A stretch of DNA of 38,670 nt from Fidelibacterota bacterium (GTDB lineage: Bacteria > Fidelibacterota > UBA8477): contig JAIPJR010000014.1 in NCBI GenBank assembly GCA_021734045.1, positions 1 through 38,670 on the forward strand, given 5' to 3'. The notes beneath the pieces were generated by a model that ran no database searches, was not told the origin of the DNA, and worked only from the letters and a program-made list of their open reading frames with translations. Below, piece after piece: positions 1 to 11,800 of the stretch. The translations under genes and the position numbers were made by a program. The number at the start of each line of letters is the position of its first letter. Positions within the stretch are counted from its first letter, which is position 1.

Positions 1-791
1 AATTGTATCTGAAGCGCTTGATCATCGGCGGATTTGAAAAGGTCTATGAATTCTCCCGGAACTTCCGGAATGAAGGCATGGATCGTACCCATAATCCTGA
101 ATTCACAGCGATCGAGTGGTATGAAGCGTATGTGGATTACCATTACCTCATGGATCAGGTAGAGGCGCTGTTCAAGCATCTGGTGAATGCATTGGGTAAA
201 AGTAAGTTTGAGTACAATGGTCATACGGTTGACTTAAGCGAGCCATTTCAACGCGCAACGATGCAGGACCTGGTAGCTGAGTATGTGAAAATCGATCTCA
301 GTGAAGCTGATGAGGCGGAATTGGAGCAAGTTTGTAAAACGCATCATATTGCCATTCCCAAAAACGCCAATTATGGCCATTTGCTGGACGCGTTGTTCGA
401 CGAACTGGTTCAGCCTAACCTGGTGAAGCCCACCTTTGTCACCGAATATCCCAAGGCGATTTCACCGTTGGCCAAGGTCAAGCGTGACAGCGATGGGACT
501 TTTGTGGAGCGCTACGAATTATTCATTGCCGGGAGTGAGTTTGCCAATGCTTTCAGCGAGCTGAATGACCCACAGGACCAACGTGCGCGCCTGGAAGCGC
601 AGGCTGCATTACGGGCAGCCGGGGATGAAGAGGCTCAGGTTGTGGATGAAGATTTTCTGCAGGCTGTGGAATATGGAATGCCACCCACCGGTGGCGTGGG
701 AATGGGATTGGACCGGTTGGTCATGCTGCTTACCGGGAATCGGTCGATCCGTGATGTGCTACTATTCCCGCACATGCGTCCCGAACGCTAA
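1..791 (+). CDS. lysS: Lysyl-tRNA synthetase (class II), C-terminal part
   Basis: This is the 3' portion of a class II lysyl-tRNA synthetase, which charges tRNA-Lys with lysine in the cytoplasm. The gene begins upstream of the window; the reading frame is already open at the first base, and about 262 residues are visible of the roughly 500 usual for the family. Class II motif 2 is seen near the start ([14 protein letters not shown]), and motif 3 near the end ([15 protein letters not shown]), followed by the family's typical ending around [11 protein letters not shown]. The first visible codon, TTG, is an internal leucine rather than a start. The next gene follows after 22 bases, so lysS may be co-transcribed with the lipoprotein-export genes. 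The identification is secure because both catalytic motifs and the conserved C-terminus are present. Confidence 0.96.
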   Translation, partial: LYLKRLIIGGFEKVYEFSRNFRNEGMDRTHNPEFTAIEWYEAYVDYHYLMDQVEALFKHLVNALGKSKFEYNGHTVDLSEPFQRATMQDLVAEYVKIDLSEADEAELEQVCKTHHIAIPKNANYGHLLDALFDELVQPNLVKPTFVTEYPKAISPLAKVKRDSDGTFVERYELFIAGSEFANAFSELNDPQDQRARLEAQAALRAAGDEEAQVVDEDFLQAVEYGMPPTGGVGMGLDRLVMLLTGNRSIRDVLLFPHMRPER

Positions 792-813
792 TTCGTAGGG
801 AGTCGAATACCTT

Positions 814-2022
814 TTGTCCTATGCCGCGTATATTGCCCGGCGGTATCTTTTCGGACGCCACCGTATCAAATTCATCGCATTCATTGCCCGCACATCCATC
901 CTGGGATTGGCGCTGGGTGTGACCGCATTGGTGCTGTCGGTTTCCATTCTACATGGCTTTAAATCAGAGGTTACCCGCAAGATCATCGGGTTTGACGCGC
1001 ATCTGCGGGTAGAAAATCTATACGGGCAAAATCTCTATCAGCCGGAACGCATGATGCGGACTATTGATACCCTGGCAGGTGTGAAGCGCGTGTTCCCCAT
1101 CCTGAGAGGGGAAGTGATGCTCCGGGCGAATGACGCCACTGATGGTGCCATTTTCGAAGGGTTACCCGAAGAGGCGCTGCCAGACCTTTATTCCGTGTCC
1201 GGTACGGTTGTGGCAGGAAATACAAATTTAGGAAGCAATGGCCTGCTGATGGGAAAAACCCTGGCAGATCGTCCCAATGTCGCGGTTGGTGACCAGTTGT
1301 TACTCTACAATTTAGAGACAATTTCTGCAAATTCGCCGCTTCCGTTTGTCCAGATCGCCACGGTACGGGGGATATACGCTTCCGGGATGGTGGATTATGA
1401 CAAAGCGTATATTTATGGCAGTTATGATTTAGCCCAATCACTGTTTGAATCCCCGGATCAAGCCAGTGCAATCGGCATTTCACTCCACGACATCCGTGAC
1501 ACCCAAATCACCATGGCCGACCTGAGTGAACACGTCAAATATCCGGATTTGGTGTTGAGTTGGGAGGAGCGTCATCAGACGCTATTCAACTGGATCAAGA
1601 CCCAACAGCTACCCATTATTACCATTTTCAGTCTGATCATCCTCATCGCATTGGTAAATGTGACCAGCACATTGATTCTTATCATTCTGGAAAAAACGCA
1701 GGAGATTGGTATCCTCAAATCCCTGGGGACTCCGCGTATGAAAATCATGGTCATTTTTGCGTTGAAAGGACTTTACATCGGTGCGATTGGTGCAGGAATT
1801 GGTCTGGTTTTAAGTCTGGGGTTTGGGTGGCTTCAGATTCACTATCAAATCATTCCGCTGCCCACGGATGTTTATTTCATGGATGCTGTTCCCATTCGAT
1901 TTGTGTGGCGGGATGTTGCTTTGATTGCTGGTGGCGCGGTGATGTTTTCGGTATTGGCCACAACATTTCCCGCATGGAAAGCCGGTCGCATTCAACCCGC
2001 AGATGCCCTGAGGAGTGAGTGA
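814..2022 (+). CDS. LolC/LolE-family ABC transporter permease (first copy)
   Basis: This is a 402-residue inner-membrane permease of the LolC/LolE (FtsX/MacB-like) family. In proteobacteria such proteins extract mature lipoproteins from the inner membrane and pass them to LolA. A first membrane segment lies near residues 22-48, followed by a large periplasmic domain to about residue 265, then three C-terminal membrane segments. The segment beginning LEKTQEIGILKSLG (about residue 290) is the family's typical cytoplasmic coupling region. The start is TTG with a purine-rich GTAGGGAG upstream; no better start is seen. Its stop overlaps the ATG of the second permease (TGATG). With a second permease and a LolD-like ATPase next to it, it probably forms a LolCDE-like heteromeric transporter. 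Which copy corresponds to LolC or LolE cannot be decided here. Confidence 0.88.
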   Translation: MSYAAYIARRYLFGRHRIKFIAFIARTSILGLALGVTALVLSVSILHGFKSEVTRKIIGFDAHLRVENLYGQNLYQPERMMRTIDTLAGVKRVFPILRGEVMLRANDATDGAIFEGLPEEALPDLYSVSGTVVAGNTNLGSNGLLMGKTLADRPNVAVGDQLLLYNLETISANSPLPFVQIATVRGIYASGMVDYDKAYIYGSYDLAQSLFESPDQASAIGISLHDIRDTQITMADLSEHVKYPDLVLSWEERHQTLFNWIKTQQLPIITIFSLIILIALVNVTSTLILIILEKTQEIGILKSLGTPRMKIMVIFALKGLYIGAIGAGIGLVLSLGFGWLQIHYQIIPLPTDVYFMDAVPIRFVWRDVALIAGGAVMFSVLATTFPAWKAGRIQPADALRSE

Positions 2023-3221
2023 TGTCTTTCGAATGGTATCTGGCAAGGCGCTACCTCTTATCCAAAAAGCAGAATCGTTATATCTCGCTGGTATCGCTCA
2101 TTTCTGTGCTGGGAATGACCGTGGGTGTTGCGGCACTGATCATTGCCATGGCGGTGCTTAATGGTTTTGAGCAAGCGGTGACCGGAAGAATTGTGAACTT
2201 TTTGCCGCATGTGGTCCTGGAAAACCGGTTTGAACTACCGGAAGAATTAGCAAAGGATCCCATGTTCCGGCAGGGATATCGTTTCACCGAGCGGAAATCG
2301 TTACTGGTCTTCGACGGTGGTCGACAGATTGTGGATGTTCAGGCGGTGGATCTACCGAGTTGGCCTGTGAACACGAATGACTTACCCTACGATTTTTACG
2401 GCGATGGAGACTTGCCGCGCCAAGACGGGAAACTTCCCGGCATCGTCCTGGGATACGATCTTTCAGAAAAATTGATGATTGCCCTGGGAGATACACTGAG
2501 ACTGCTGTCGCCGTTGGATGTGACCACCGGTACAGGTGGGATTCCCCAGACCACATTTCAGGTCACAGGGCTATTTGACGCCAATGTGTTTGATTACGAC
2601 AAATTGTTGTGCTTTATAGATTATGGTGAAGGTCGGCGGTTGTTCCGCCAATCCTCACAACAGACCGGTTGGCAGATCTGGTTGAATGATTATCGTCAGG
2701 CTAAAAAATTTCATAATAAACACGCAGAAACCGTGGGGGAGCAGGAACTCCAGACATGGTACGAACGGAATCAGACACTTTTCGAAGCCATGACGCTGGA
2801 AAAATGGGGTACGTTTGTGGGACTGAATTTTATCATTCTGGTGGCGGTGTTCAATGTGGTGAGTTCGCTCATGATGTTGGTCCTGGAGAAAACCGGAGAG
2901 ATTGGCATTCTGCGTGTTTTGGGTGCCACAGCATTCAATATTCGCCGCGTATTTATCAAACAGGGTGTAATGGTTGCCTCCATGGGGATTTTTGCTGGTG
3001 TGGTATTGGGATTGGGATTCGTGTGGACCCAAATGCATTGGGAGTGGCTGAAACTTCCGCAGGATATCTATTTTGTTGCGGCATTGCCCGTTATTTTATC
3101 CGCTTGGGAGCTGGTGGCTATCGTTGCTACTGCGCTTGTGATTACATTTCTGGCGGCACGCTACCCGGCGCGCAGGGCGGCTGATCTGACGCCGGTGGAA
3201 GCCATGAACTACAATCGATGA
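2022..3221 (+). CDS. LolC/LolE-family ABC transporter permease (second copy)
   Basis: This second permease of about 399 residues has the same architecture as the preceding gene: an N-terminal membrane segment (about residues 22-48), a periplasmic domain, and three C-terminal membrane segments after the LEKTGEIGILRVLG motif. The two are clearly homologous (both begin with a EWYLARRYL/AAYIARRYL-like stretch) but divergent, as expected for a heterodimer. I chose the ATG that overlaps the previous stop codon as TGATG, because an AGGAG sits six bases upstream; a GTG one codon earlier is also possible. The overlap implies translational coupling with the first permease. The LolD-like ATPase gene follows after seven bases. 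A role in lipoprotein release is inferred from family and context. Confidence 0.88.
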   Translation: MSFEWYLARRYLLSKKQNRYISLVSLISVLGMTVGVAALIIAMAVLNGFEQAVTGRIVNFLPHVVLENRFELPEELAKDPMFRQGYRFTERKSLLVFDGGRQIVDVQAVDLPSWPVNTNDLPYDFYGDGDLPRQDGKLPGIVLGYDLSEKLMIALGDTLRLLSPLDVTTGTGGIPQTTFQVTGLFDANVFDYDKLLCFIDYGEGRRLFRQSSQQTGWQIWLNDYRQAKKFHNKHAETVGEQELQTWYERNQTLFEAMTLEKWGTFVGLNFIILVAVFNVVSSLMMLVLEKTGEIGILRVLGATAFNIRRVFIKQGVMVASMGIFAGVVLGLGFVWTQMHWEWLKLPQDIYFVAALPVILSAWELVAIVATALVITFLAARYPARRAADLTPVEAMNYNR

Positions 3222-3228
3222 AAGTGTT

Positions 3229-3927
3229 ATGAACAATCAAGTGATATTGAAAGCATCGGGCATCACCAAAACCTACCATTCATCCGCTGAGGACATTCAG
3301 GTGTTGCAGGCGGTTCATCTGGAAGTCAACGCCGGTGAAATCGTAGCCATCAGCGGACCGTCAGGTATTGGGAAAACAACGCTGCTGAATATTCTTGGTA
3401 CGCTGGATCGACCGGATGGTGGTGATTTGACGATTTCAGGTAAGCAGCCGTTCGCGCTGAATGATATTGCGCTGAGTACATTTCGGGCGCGCCATCTGGG
3501 ATTCGTCTTTCAATTTCATTATCTACTGCCGGAATTTACAGCCCTGGAAAATGTGATGATTCCAGGACGCATTCTTTCTGGTGATGTTGCGCAGTTGGAA
3601 GCGCGCGGCGAAGAATTGCTGGAGGCAGTGGGTATCAGCCATCGAATGCATCACAAGCCTTCCCAGTTATCCGGTGGTGAGCGTCAACGGGTGGCGGTAG
3701 CCCGGGCGTTGATGAATTCACCAGCATTGGTACTGGCAGATGAACCTACCGGGAACCTCGATCCGGAAAACGGAGAACGTCTGATGAAGCTATTTCTTGA
3801 ATTGCGGGGACAGTTTAACCAAACATTTTTGATTGCAACCCATAATCGCCAATTGGCGCAGAGTGCGGACCGTACCGTTCGTCTTACCACAGAGGGGATG
3901 CAGGCGAATGGACAGACATCCGGTTGA
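3229..3927 (+). CDS. lolD: LolD-like ABC transporter ATP-binding protein
   Basis: This 232-residue cytoplasmic ATPase powers the adjacent permease pair. Walker A is GPSGIGKTT at about residues 43-51, the ABC signature is LSGGERQRVAVARAL, and Walker B is LVLADEPTGNLD followed by the H-loop in IATHNRQLA. The GTLDRPDGG segment after Walker A and the single-domain length are typical of the LolD/MacB/FtsE group. It lies seven bases after the second permease and is the last gene of this cluster; a gap of about 150 bases precedes clpC. The LolD assignment rests on adjacency to two LolC/E-type permeases. A MacB-like or other envelope exporter of the same superfamily is the main alternative. Confidence 0.88.
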   Translation: MNNQVILKASGITKTYHSSAEDIQVLQAVHLEVNAGEIVAISGPSGIGKTTLLNILGTLDRPDGGDLTISGKQPFALNDIALSTFRARHLGFVFQFHYLLPEFTALENVMIPGRILSGDVAQLEARGEELLEAVGISHRMHHKPSQLSGGERQRVAVARALMNSPALVLADEPTGNLDPENGERLMKLFLELRGQFNQTFLIATHNRQLAQSADRTVRLTTEGMQANGQTSG

Positions 3928-4080
3928 TATTCCACACATATTGAGCTGGGGCTTAAATTGTTACGGTGTGCTTGTTTCTTTACGGAACATTACACCCTAT
4001 ATTTTATTCAAGCCGCTGGAGCGGTGAGAAACTTGAAAATGATGAATTGTATGATGTACAGGATTGACAGAGGAATTTAA

Positions 4081-6549
4081 GTGAAGAGCAATTTTAATAA
4101 ACGACTACAGATTGTAATCCAGTTAGCCAAGGAAGAAGCCATCCGGCTGGGACATGGCTACATCGGCTCGGAGCATTTGTTCCTGGGCATTATCCGTCAC
4201 CACGATAATCGGGCGATCGAGATTCTGGAGTCCCTCAATGTGGATGTGAATGACATGAAAACCACGCTGGAGGATTTGATTCGCACCACCGGTGGTACCA
4301 TGGTAATGGGGACATTGCCTTTCACGAAGCGCGCAGAGCGGATATTGAAAAATACTTATCAGGAAGCGCGTGATTTAAATATGGACACGGTGGATGTGGA
4401 GCACCTGCTGTTGGCAATTGCCCGGGAGCAGGAGGGTGTTGCGGCCGAGGTTTTGGCGCAATTCAGTATCGACTACGAGCTCATCCGGGATGAATTGGAA
4501 TTTTCCCCGGGGATGGAACAGAAGGAAGTTGAAATTCCCAAGGGTAAAAGCAAATCCAAGACGCCGGCGCTGGATCATTTTGGCCGGGATATCACGGCTC
4601 TAGCTCGCGCAGGGAAACTGGATCCGGTCATTGGCCGGGAGAAAGAAATTGAGCGTGTGGCGCAGATTCTGTCGCGTCGGAAGAAGAACAATCCGGTACT
4701 AATCGGAGAGCCTGGCGTGGGGAAAACCGCCATTGCTGAAGGATTGGCCCTGCGCATCAATGCCCGCAAGGTCCCACGGGTTCTATTTGATAAGCGCATT
4801 GTCTCGCTGGATCTGGCTTCACTGATTGCCGGTACGAAATACCGCGGGCAATTTGAAGAGCGCATGAAGGCCGTGACCACGGAGCTAGAGAACAATGACA
4901 ACATCATCCTGTTTATCGATGAATTGCATACCATCGTAGGCGCCGGGAGTGCCAGCGGCTCACTCGACGCCAGTAATATGTTCAAGCCAGCCCTGGCTCG
5001 CGGTGATATTCAATGTATTGGTGCTACGACGCTGGATGAATATCGCCAGTATATTGAGAAGGATGGCGCTCTGGAACGGCGTTTCCAAAAAGTGCAGGTG
5101 GAGCCACCCTCGGCAGCGGAAACGCTGCAAATCCTCCACGGCCTGAAGGATCGCTATGAAGCACATCATAATGTGCAATACAGCGATGAAGTTCTTCAGG
5201 CGGCTGTCAGCTATTCCATTCGATACATCTCTGATAAATTTTTACCGGACAAAGCGATTGATGTGATGGATGAAGGTGGTGCCCGGGTTCATCTGGCGAA
5301 CGTGGACATTCCTAATTCAATTACATCCGTGGAGAATGAGTTAGAAGCATTGCGGCAGGAAAAAGAACTGGTTGTGAAGGAGCAGGAATTTGAGCGCGCA
5401 GCTGCTTTGCGGGATAAAGAACGCCGGCTGCTGCATGAGTTACAGGTCGCCAATGATGAGTGGATTAAGGAGATGAAAACCAATCCACCACGGGTCGAAG
5501 TTGAAGATGTGGCTGAAGTGGTTTCGCTCATGACAGGAATTCCACTGCAAAATGTGGCCGAATCTGAAGCGGATCGCTTGTTAAAGCTGGAGAATGAAAT
5601 TACCAAATATCTGGTGGGGCAAGACCATGTGGTAAAAACCTTGGCGCGCACGCTGCGGCGGGCACGTAGTGGTTTGAAGGACCCGAAGCGCCCCATCGGA
5701 TCATTCCTGTTTCTGGGACCCACTGGCGTGGGCAAAACCGAACTTGCCAAGGTATTGGCCAAGTACATCTATCAGGATGAATCGGCATTGGTCAAGATTG
5801 ATATGTCAGAGTACATGGAGCGTTTCAATGTGAGTCGCTTGATCGGTGCACCACCGGGATATGTGGGTTATGAAGAGGGGGGGACACTCACGGAAGCAGT
5901 TCGTCGTCGGCCTTACAGTGTCATCCTTTTTGATGAAATCGAAAAAGCGCATCCGGAAGTGTACAACATGCTACTTCAGATCATGGATGAAGGCTCGCTG
6001 TCAGACAGCCTGGGGCATCATGTTGACTTTAAAAATACCATTCTCATCATGACATCAAACCTGGGTATGCGCAATCTGGGTCGTCCGAACATTGGTTTCA
6101 CAGAAACCGGCAGGAAATCGGCCGAGTCAGCGGACGAAGAAAAAATTATTAAAGAGATGAAAGAGGTTTTTAAGCCGGAATTTTTAAATCGCCTCTCTGA
6201 AACCCTAATTTTTAAACCCCTGAGCAAAGCGGAACTGATTCAAATCATTGATATCCTCCTCCAGGAGGTGAGTGGATACGCGGCTGATCAGGGGCTGAAA
6301 ATTGAATTGCGGAAAGACGCCAAGGAATTTCTGCTGGAAAAAGACTATAACATGGAATATGGCGCACGCCCCTTGCGCAGGGAGATTCAAAAGCGCATCG
6401 AAGATCCCATTGCCGAGATGATGCTGCAGGGTAAAATTAAGCCCAATTCCACTGTCAGTGTTACCGTCAAAAACGGTGACCTTTCTTTTAAATCGCAAAG
6501 CCAAAAACGCAATTCACCGAGACAATCCACTAAAGAGAGTGTTGCCTGA
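4081..6549 (+). CDS. clpC: ATP-dependent Clp protease ATP-binding subunit ClpC
   Basis: This 822-residue Hsp100 unfoldase feeds substrates to the ClpP peptidase or acts in disaggregation. The double Clp N-domain lies at about residues 1-150. AAA module 1 has Walker A GEPGVGKT at 209-216 and the LFIDELHT Walker B. A UVR-type helical insert around residues 425-460 ([14 protein letters not shown]) distinguishes ClpC from ClpB. AAA module 2 has Walker A GPTGVGKT at 546-553, then the GYVGYEEGG pore loop and a C-terminal D2-small domain ending in a basic tail. The start is GTG with AGAGGA six bases upstream. Length and domain order match the family. No clpP, mcsA or ctsR is next to it; dnaK follows after about 280 bases. 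A member of the same superfamily, clpB, lies 8 kb downstream. Confidence 0.95.
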   Translation: MKSNFNKRLQIVIQLAKEEAIRLGHGYIGSEHLFLGIIRHHDNRAIEILESLNVDVNDMKTTLEDLIRTTGGTMVMGTLPFTKRAERILKNTYQEARDLNMDTVDVEHLLLAIAREQEGVAAEVLAQFSIDYELIRDELEFSPGMEQKEVEIPKGKSKSKTPALDHFGRDITALARAGKLDPVIGREKEIERVAQILSRRKKNNPVLIGEPGVGKTAIAEGLALRINARKVPRVLFDKRIVSLDLASLIAGTKYRGQFEERMKAVTTELENNDNIILFIDELHTIVGAGSASGSLDASNMFKPALARGDIQCIGATTLDEYRQYIEKDGALERRFQKVQVEPPSAAETLQILHGLKDRYEAHHNVQYSDEVLQAAVSYSIRYISDKFLPDKAIDVMDEGGARVHLANVDIPNSITSVENELEALRQEKELVVKEQEFERAAALRDKERRLLHELQVANDEWIKEMKTNPPRVEVEDVAEVVSLMTGIPLQNVAESEADRLLKLENEITKYLVGQDHVVKTLARTLRRARSGLKDPKRPIGSFLFLGPTGVGKTELAKVLAKYIYQDESALVKIDMSEYMERFNVSRLIGAPPGYVGYEEGGTLTEAVRRRPYSVILFDEIEKAHPEVYNMLLQIMDEGSLSDSLGHHVDFKNTILIMTSNLGMRNLGRPNIGFTETGRKSAESADEEKIIKEMKEVFKPEFLNRLSETLIFKPLSKAELIQIIDILLQEVSGYAADQGLKIELRKDAKEFLLEKDYNMEYGARPLRREIQKRIEDPIAEMMLQGKIKPNSTVSVTVKNGDLSFKSQSQKRNSPRQSTKESVA

Positions 6550-6617
6550 CTCAGAATTAATCCCGCTGTTTAGCCGACTGAATATCTGACGCAAACAGCC
6601 GATTACTTTTAAGTAAT

Positions 6618-6663
6618 ACGCCATATTAGCAGAGATGTGATATGATATCTGCTGATATGGCGT
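6618..6663. promoter_or_regulatory. Long inverted repeat between clpC and dnaK
   Basis: Two 19-base arms (6618-6636 and 6645-6663) are complementary, with 17 Watson-Crick pairs and two wobble mismatches, separated by an 8-base loop. The arms contain ACGCCATAT and AGCAGA blocks. It lies about 70 bases after the clpC stop and 160 bases before the dnaK start. It is AT-rich and is followed by only three T residues, so it is not a classical intrinsic terminator. It does not match the CIRCE element (TTAGCACTC and its complement) that controls many dnaK operons. It could be a weak terminator or mRNA-stabilising hairpin for clpC, or an operator for dnaK; the sequence alone does not decide. Confidence 0.6.
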
Positions 6664-6826
6664 TTAATATGTGGTGGCACAGGCTTTGAGACTATGAGGT
6701 ATGCTGGACAGTCCGGTCAGTTTGGCCGGTGAATGTTTGAAAAGAAAATAGTGAAATGAACCGTTATAAGTGTGGAATTGTTTGAAAAGCATTTTGATGG
6801 TAGTGGAAACAAAGGAGTGAAGTATT

Positions 6827-8770
6827 ATGGGTAAGGTTATTGGAATTGATTTAGGAACAACCAACAGTGTTGTTGCCGTGATGGAAGGTAAGGACGCTGT
6901 TGTTATTACAAATTCAGAGGGTGGTCGCACAACCCCTTCCGTGGTGGCATTTACGAAAGACGGGAACCGTTTGGTGGGGCAACCCGCGAAACGGCAGGCC
7001 ATTACGAACCCGGATAAGACCATTTATTCCATCAAACGCTTCATGGGTCGGAAATACAACGAAGTGAAGCAGGAATTGACGGAAATCCCATACAAGGTTG
7101 AGAGTGGTCCCAATAACCGTTGCCAGGTGAAAGTGGACGATAAGACTTATTCGCCGCCTGAAATCTCAGCAATGGTTTTGCAGAAAATGAAACAGACTGC
7201 CGAAGAATACCTGGGCGAGAAGGTTACCGATGCAGTAGTCACTGTACCGGCCTACTTCAATGACTCGCAGCGTCAGGCGACCAAGGATGCCGGTGAGATT
7301 GCAGGTCTCAATGTGCTACGTATTATTAACGAACCCACCGCGGCATCGCTGGCCTATGGTTTGGACCGAAAGAAGGATGAAACTGTAGCGGTTTTTGATT
7401 TAGGTGGTGGCACGTTTGACATCTCAGTGCTGGAAATCGGTGATGGTGTTTTTGAGGTAAAATCTACAAATGGCGATACCCACCTGGGTGGTGATGATTT
7501 TGATCAGAAACTCATCGAGTGGATGGTAGATGAATTCAAGAAACAGGAGGGGATTGATCTGGCGAAGGATGCCATGGCGATGCAGCGCCTCAGAGAAGCC
7601 GCTGAGAAGGCCAAAATCGAGCTGTCTTCCTCCTCCAGTACGGATATTAACCTGCCCTATATTACGGCTGATAATACCGGTCCCAAGCACCTGGCGCTGC
7701 AACTTTCCCGCGCCAAGTTCGAAAATCTTTGCAGTGACCTGTTCGAACGCTTGAAGGCACCGTGTAATGCCGCGATCAAGGATGCCGGATTGAAAGTGGA
7801 TGAAATCCATGAAGTGATTCTGGTTGGTGGGTCCACACGCATTCCCAAGGTTCAGGAAATCGTAAAAAATATCTTTAAAAAAGAGCCGAACCGCAGCGTG
7901 AACCCGGATGAAGTTGTGGCCATGGGTGCCGCTATCCAGGGTGGTGTACTCTCCGGAAGCGTGTCAGATGTTCTGCTGCTGGATGTAACTCCACTTTCCC
8001 TGGGAATTGAAACCTTGGGTGGTGTGATGACCAAATTGATTGAACGGAACACGACGATTCCCTCTAAAAAGAGTGAAATTTTCAGCACTGCCGCTGACAA
8101 TCAGACTCAGGTGGAAATACATGTGCTCCAGGGCGAGCGTGACATGGCGGTTCACAACCGCACGTTGGGGCGCTTCATTCTGGATGGCATTCCACCTGCT
8201 CCGCGTGGCACACCACAGGTCGAAGTCACTTTTGACCTGGATGCTAATGGCATATTGAATGTCTCGGCCAAGGATAAGGCAACCAATAAGGAGCAGAGTA
8301 TCCGGATTGAAGCTTCCAGTGGCCTCACTGAGGAAGAGAAGGAAAAGATGGTCCAGGATGCCGAACTCCATGCGGAAGAGGATAAAAAGGAGAAGGAACT
8401 GGTGAATGCCAAGAATCAGGCTGACTCATTGGTTTACCAGACCGAGAAAAACCTCTCCGAGTATGGTGAAAAGCTGGATAGTCAATTAAAAGAGGAAATC
8501 CAGCAGAAGGTCGAGGCTGTCAAATCTACTGCCACGGGAACGGACAAAGAGGCGATTGATACAGCTGTGAATGCACTGAACGAAAGCTGGAACAAAGCAT
8601 CCAGTGCCATGTATGAAGCGGCGAAAGAAGCCGGTGCTCAGGCAGAGGCCGATTCGAACGACGGAACTTCAACAGGTAATGGCAAAGGTGATAGCGACGC
8701 AAAAGACGCAGAAGTTGAAGAAGCCGATTTTGAAGTCGTGGATGAAGAGGATAAGAATAAGAAGAAATAA
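6827..8770 (+). CDS. dnaK: Chaperone protein DnaK (Hsp70)
   Basis: This is a full-length 647-residue Hsp70 chaperone that binds exposed hydrophobic segments of client proteins in an ATP-regulated cycle. The nucleotide-binding domain starts with [14 protein letters not shown] (phosphate-1 loop) and has the phosphate-2 motif [12 protein letters not shown] and the adenosine motif [12 protein letters not shown]. The interdomain linker is at about residues 380-385 ([12 protein letters not shown]). It is followed by the substrate-binding domain, the helical lid, and the conserved acidic end [13 protein letters not shown]. The ATG start has a strong AAAGGAGTGA seven bases upstream. A strong terminator follows the stop, so dnaK is probably its own transcription unit. 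Neither grpE nor dnaJ is adjacent, unlike many hrcA-grpE-dnaK-dnaJ operons. Confidence 0.98.
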   Translation: MGKVIGIDLGTTNSVVAVMEGKDAVVITNSEGGRTTPSVVAFTKDGNRLVGQPAKRQAITNPDKTIYSIKRFMGRKYNEVKQELTEIPYKVESGPNNRCQVKVDDKTYSPPEISAMVLQKMKQTAEEYLGEKVTDAVVTVPAYFNDSQRQATKDAGEIAGLNVLRIINEPTAASLAYGLDRKKDETVAVFDLGGGTFDISVLEIGDGVFEVKSTNGDTHLGGDDFDQKLIEWMVDEFKKQEGIDLAKDAMAMQRLREAAEKAKIELSSSSSTDINLPYITADNTGPKHLALQLSRAKFENLCSDLFERLKAPCNAAIKDAGLKVDEIHEVILVGGSTRIPKVQEIVKNIFKKEPNRSVNPDEVVAMGAAIQGGVLSGSVSDVLLLDVTPLSLGIETLGGVMTKLIERNTTIPSKKSEIFSTAADNQTQVEIHVLQGERDMAVHNRTLGRFILDGIPPAPRGTPQVEVTFDLDANGILNVSAKDKATNKEQSIRIEASSGLTEEEKEKMVQDAELHAEEDKKEKELVNAKNQADSLVYQTEKNLSEYGEKLDSQLKEEIQQKVEAVKSTATGTDKEAIDTAVNALNESWNKASSAMYEAAKEAGAQAEADSNDGTSTGNGKGDSDAKDAEVEEADFEVVDEEDKNKKK

Positions 8771-8793
8771 TCTTTTCGTTTACCCAATAACCC

Positions 8794-8821
8794 AAGGGGT
8801 GGCATCTGCCGCCCCTTTTTT
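8794..8821 (+). terminator. Rho-independent terminator after dnaK
   Basis: A 10-bp GC-rich stem (arm AAGGGGTGGC, loop ATCT, arm GCCGCCCCTT with one wobble pair) is followed by a run of six T residues. It begins 24 bases after the dnaK stop codon and separates dnaK from the TamB-like gene. Confidence 0.9.
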
Positions 8822-8888
8822 CATGCCACTCAAATGGGTCATGTATCTATAGAATTCCCATTGGAGGCCGGCTAAATTTAAGGCTGTT

Positions 8889-11800
8889 ATGCCGAAGCAA
8901 GGGCGCCAAGAACTCGATTTTCTAAAACTGGCTAAACGGGGGCTGATTACTGCTGGCATTCTGTTAACTCTGTTCATGGTAATTTTGCTCTTTTTTACAC
9001 CCAGAGTCTCCGGGTTGCTGATTGGTGGGGCGAACAGGTTTTTCCTTTCATCAAACCAGCTTCATTTATCCGGTAAAATATCCGGGTCGGTAATTCCCAA
9101 TGGCGTAGCACTTCAGGATGTCCAGATCGTTGACCTGCGTCGCAATCAGGAATTGCTCCGGGCAAATGCGTTGACCATGGGGTTGCACTGGTCCACCATT
9201 TTTAAGAAAAATATGGTTCTATCCCGGATCGCACTGGAAAATGCAACACTTGACACAGCGATATGGACCCTTGAGCGTTCGAATCAGAGTTCCAAGCGCA
9301 AAATTAATCTGATTTTCCACCGATTAGCGTTGGATAGCGTTATTGTCCACCTACCTAAAACGGCGAATATTGAAGCTGTCACAATTAGCAAATATCGGGG
9401 GAGTGGGTGGTTTCTGGATGGATTTTTATACACCAATACCGATTCTGCGTCGATCGTATTTGCTGATCCAATTAATCAGTCTGTCCAATTTTCCGGAGGA
9501 CTAAGCCTGGAAGGAGCGCTATCGGGGCAACTCATTGATTTTGGTATTCAGATTGCCAGCGGCAGCGGCATTTTGAATGCAGCCTGGCAACCGGATTCGC
9601 TTGGTGGGAACGTGATGGTTCCTAAGCTGGATGTAGCGGCATTACTAAAATCTCAGAAGATCAAAACGCCATTTGATACACTGTATTTGGTAAATATGGG
9701 GTTGGATGTCCTGAACCGGAACGGAAACTGGATAGCCGATGGCAACGGCCGTTTCAGATTTGACTCCTACGAACCCCAGTTGCGGCTAAACCGTCTTTCC
9801 TGGGATTCCCTGGGGTTACGCGCTGACGCCAGCCTGAGTGAAGGTGATCAACGTCTCATGGTAACCGGGAGCTATTCCACCGATGGCCAATTATCTATGG
9901 CCGGTGAGTTGAGTAACCTTGATTTTTCTAGTGAACTTCCCGAAATCCCCCCACGGCAGGTGAGCGGGGAGTTTATTATCTCCGGTGATGAAAAGCTCCA
10001 GAAAACTCAGCTCATGCTGGACCACTTTACAGTTGGCTTATACCAAGTGGAGGAATTGACTCTCCTGGCAATTCGGAATTCGAGAAATCAATTTAAGATT
10101 GATTCACTGGGTGTGGACTTAGGCCACTCCCAGGCCTCTTTGGCTGGTATTATTTCAGCCGATACCCTGTCACTTGCGGGGCAGGTGACGATTGGGGAAC
10201 TTGGTGATTGGTTCACACCCCTGGATAGTTCCACTACTCTGGGGGGTACAGCTGAAGTGGAATTCGACTTGTCCGGATCTCCTGCACAACCCAGACTTTC
10301 GGGTCATTTTCACCAGCGAAAAATCGGAATTGCCAAAACTGTGCAATTGGACGGCATGGGAAAATTTTCACTGGAAAAGCGGCAGAAAGACTGGACCGGA
10401 GAGCTGGTTCTCCAATCAGAAAGTGGTCACTTTTTAGAGGATACGCTTCGTAATCTTAACCTTACGGCAACCTTATTTAACAAACAAATTTCACTTAATA
10501 ATTTTAATCTGCGTACGGACAGATATTTACTGGCAGGTACTGGGTCATTTTCTCCCGATAGTTTCCAGGTACAACGCCTGAACATGATGGTTGGCGATTT
10601 ATCCGTTTCATTAGCAGAGCCATTAAAGATTAGAAAAGGTGGTAGCGGAGCATCCTACTGGGTAATCCCACGCAGTGTGTTTACGGTGAATCGTGGTGGT
10701 ATGGCGGTCTCAGGACAGATTGGCGAAGATGGCGCTCTTGATTTGAATCTGAACGCCGAATTGATATCAATAGCCACTATTAGCAGGGCATTGAATATAG
10801 CCAGACCGACGGACGGTGAGTTGACCGGTCAGTTCGCTGTTAAGGGTACGCTGGTAAATCCCACCATTGATGCCACTTTTAATTGGAATAAGCCGGTTCT
10901 GGGCAAATTGATTGCTGATAATTTCAAGTTTAACGGTGTTTTGAAAAATCGTGAACTGAACATCACCAGGGCGGAGTTGGTGAGAGGGAATAAAAGTGTC
11001 TATTTGGTGGGCGCCATTCCCGTGGGTTATACCAGCGAAGATTGGGAGCAGGCGCGTGATAAGTCACAGATGTTTTCGGTAAAATTCACCAATTACCCCA
11101 TGAAGGAATTGCTTATAACCGATTTCAGAGGAACTCCGATTGCCGGGATATTATCTGGGACGCTGAATATCCGGGGTACTGCCAAGCATAGTGTTGTAGA
11201 CGGAAATCTGGGTATCGCGGACGGGCGGTGGGGTAAGCTGGACTTTAACCGTGGTACAGCAATTTTTAGCTACCAGCAGGGAATCATCAGTTTTGATTCA
11301 CTGAGTATCAGTTCGAACTGGGGCGTCGCGAGTGGTTTGGGATATTTATCCGGACGACTTGATTTGCGACCGGACAGCCAGGAGCCACCAGCGGTCAATC
11401 CCATGGATTTGGCGTTTAAGGGCAACTTCACGTCGTTAAAATTTCTCACGGCCTACCTGCCCGGATTGGACCAGTTGACCGGCGATTTTACGGCTGATAT
11501 GCACTTGTACGGTTCCTACGAAGAGCCTATCCGTGATATGAAAATCCGGGGACACCACGCCACGCTGGCCTTAGCGCCATTTGATAATAAAATCACAGAT
11601 ATTCATACCGAATTGACCATGCAGAACAATCTCATGACCATCAATCATTTCAGTGGTAAAATGCGCTACGAGCAAGGCACGGCATTACAGCGAGGTGGAA
11701 TTGTTTCATCTGTTACCGAGCTGTTTGGATCACTTATCGGGATGCAGACGGTCCGCCAATATTCGGGTGATATATTCATCACAGGCGTGGGTGATTTTTC

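Noticed and set aside
4031-4080. Sigma-70 or sigma-32 type promoter before clpC
   Set aside because: TTGAAA and TATGAT both occur but are only 11 bases apart, not the 16-18 expected; no CCCCAT-type heat-shock box was seen.
6550-6826. CIRCE operator upstream of dnaK
   Set aside because: The TTAGCACTC/GAGTGCTAA pair is not present; the dyad seen there has a different sequence and spacing.
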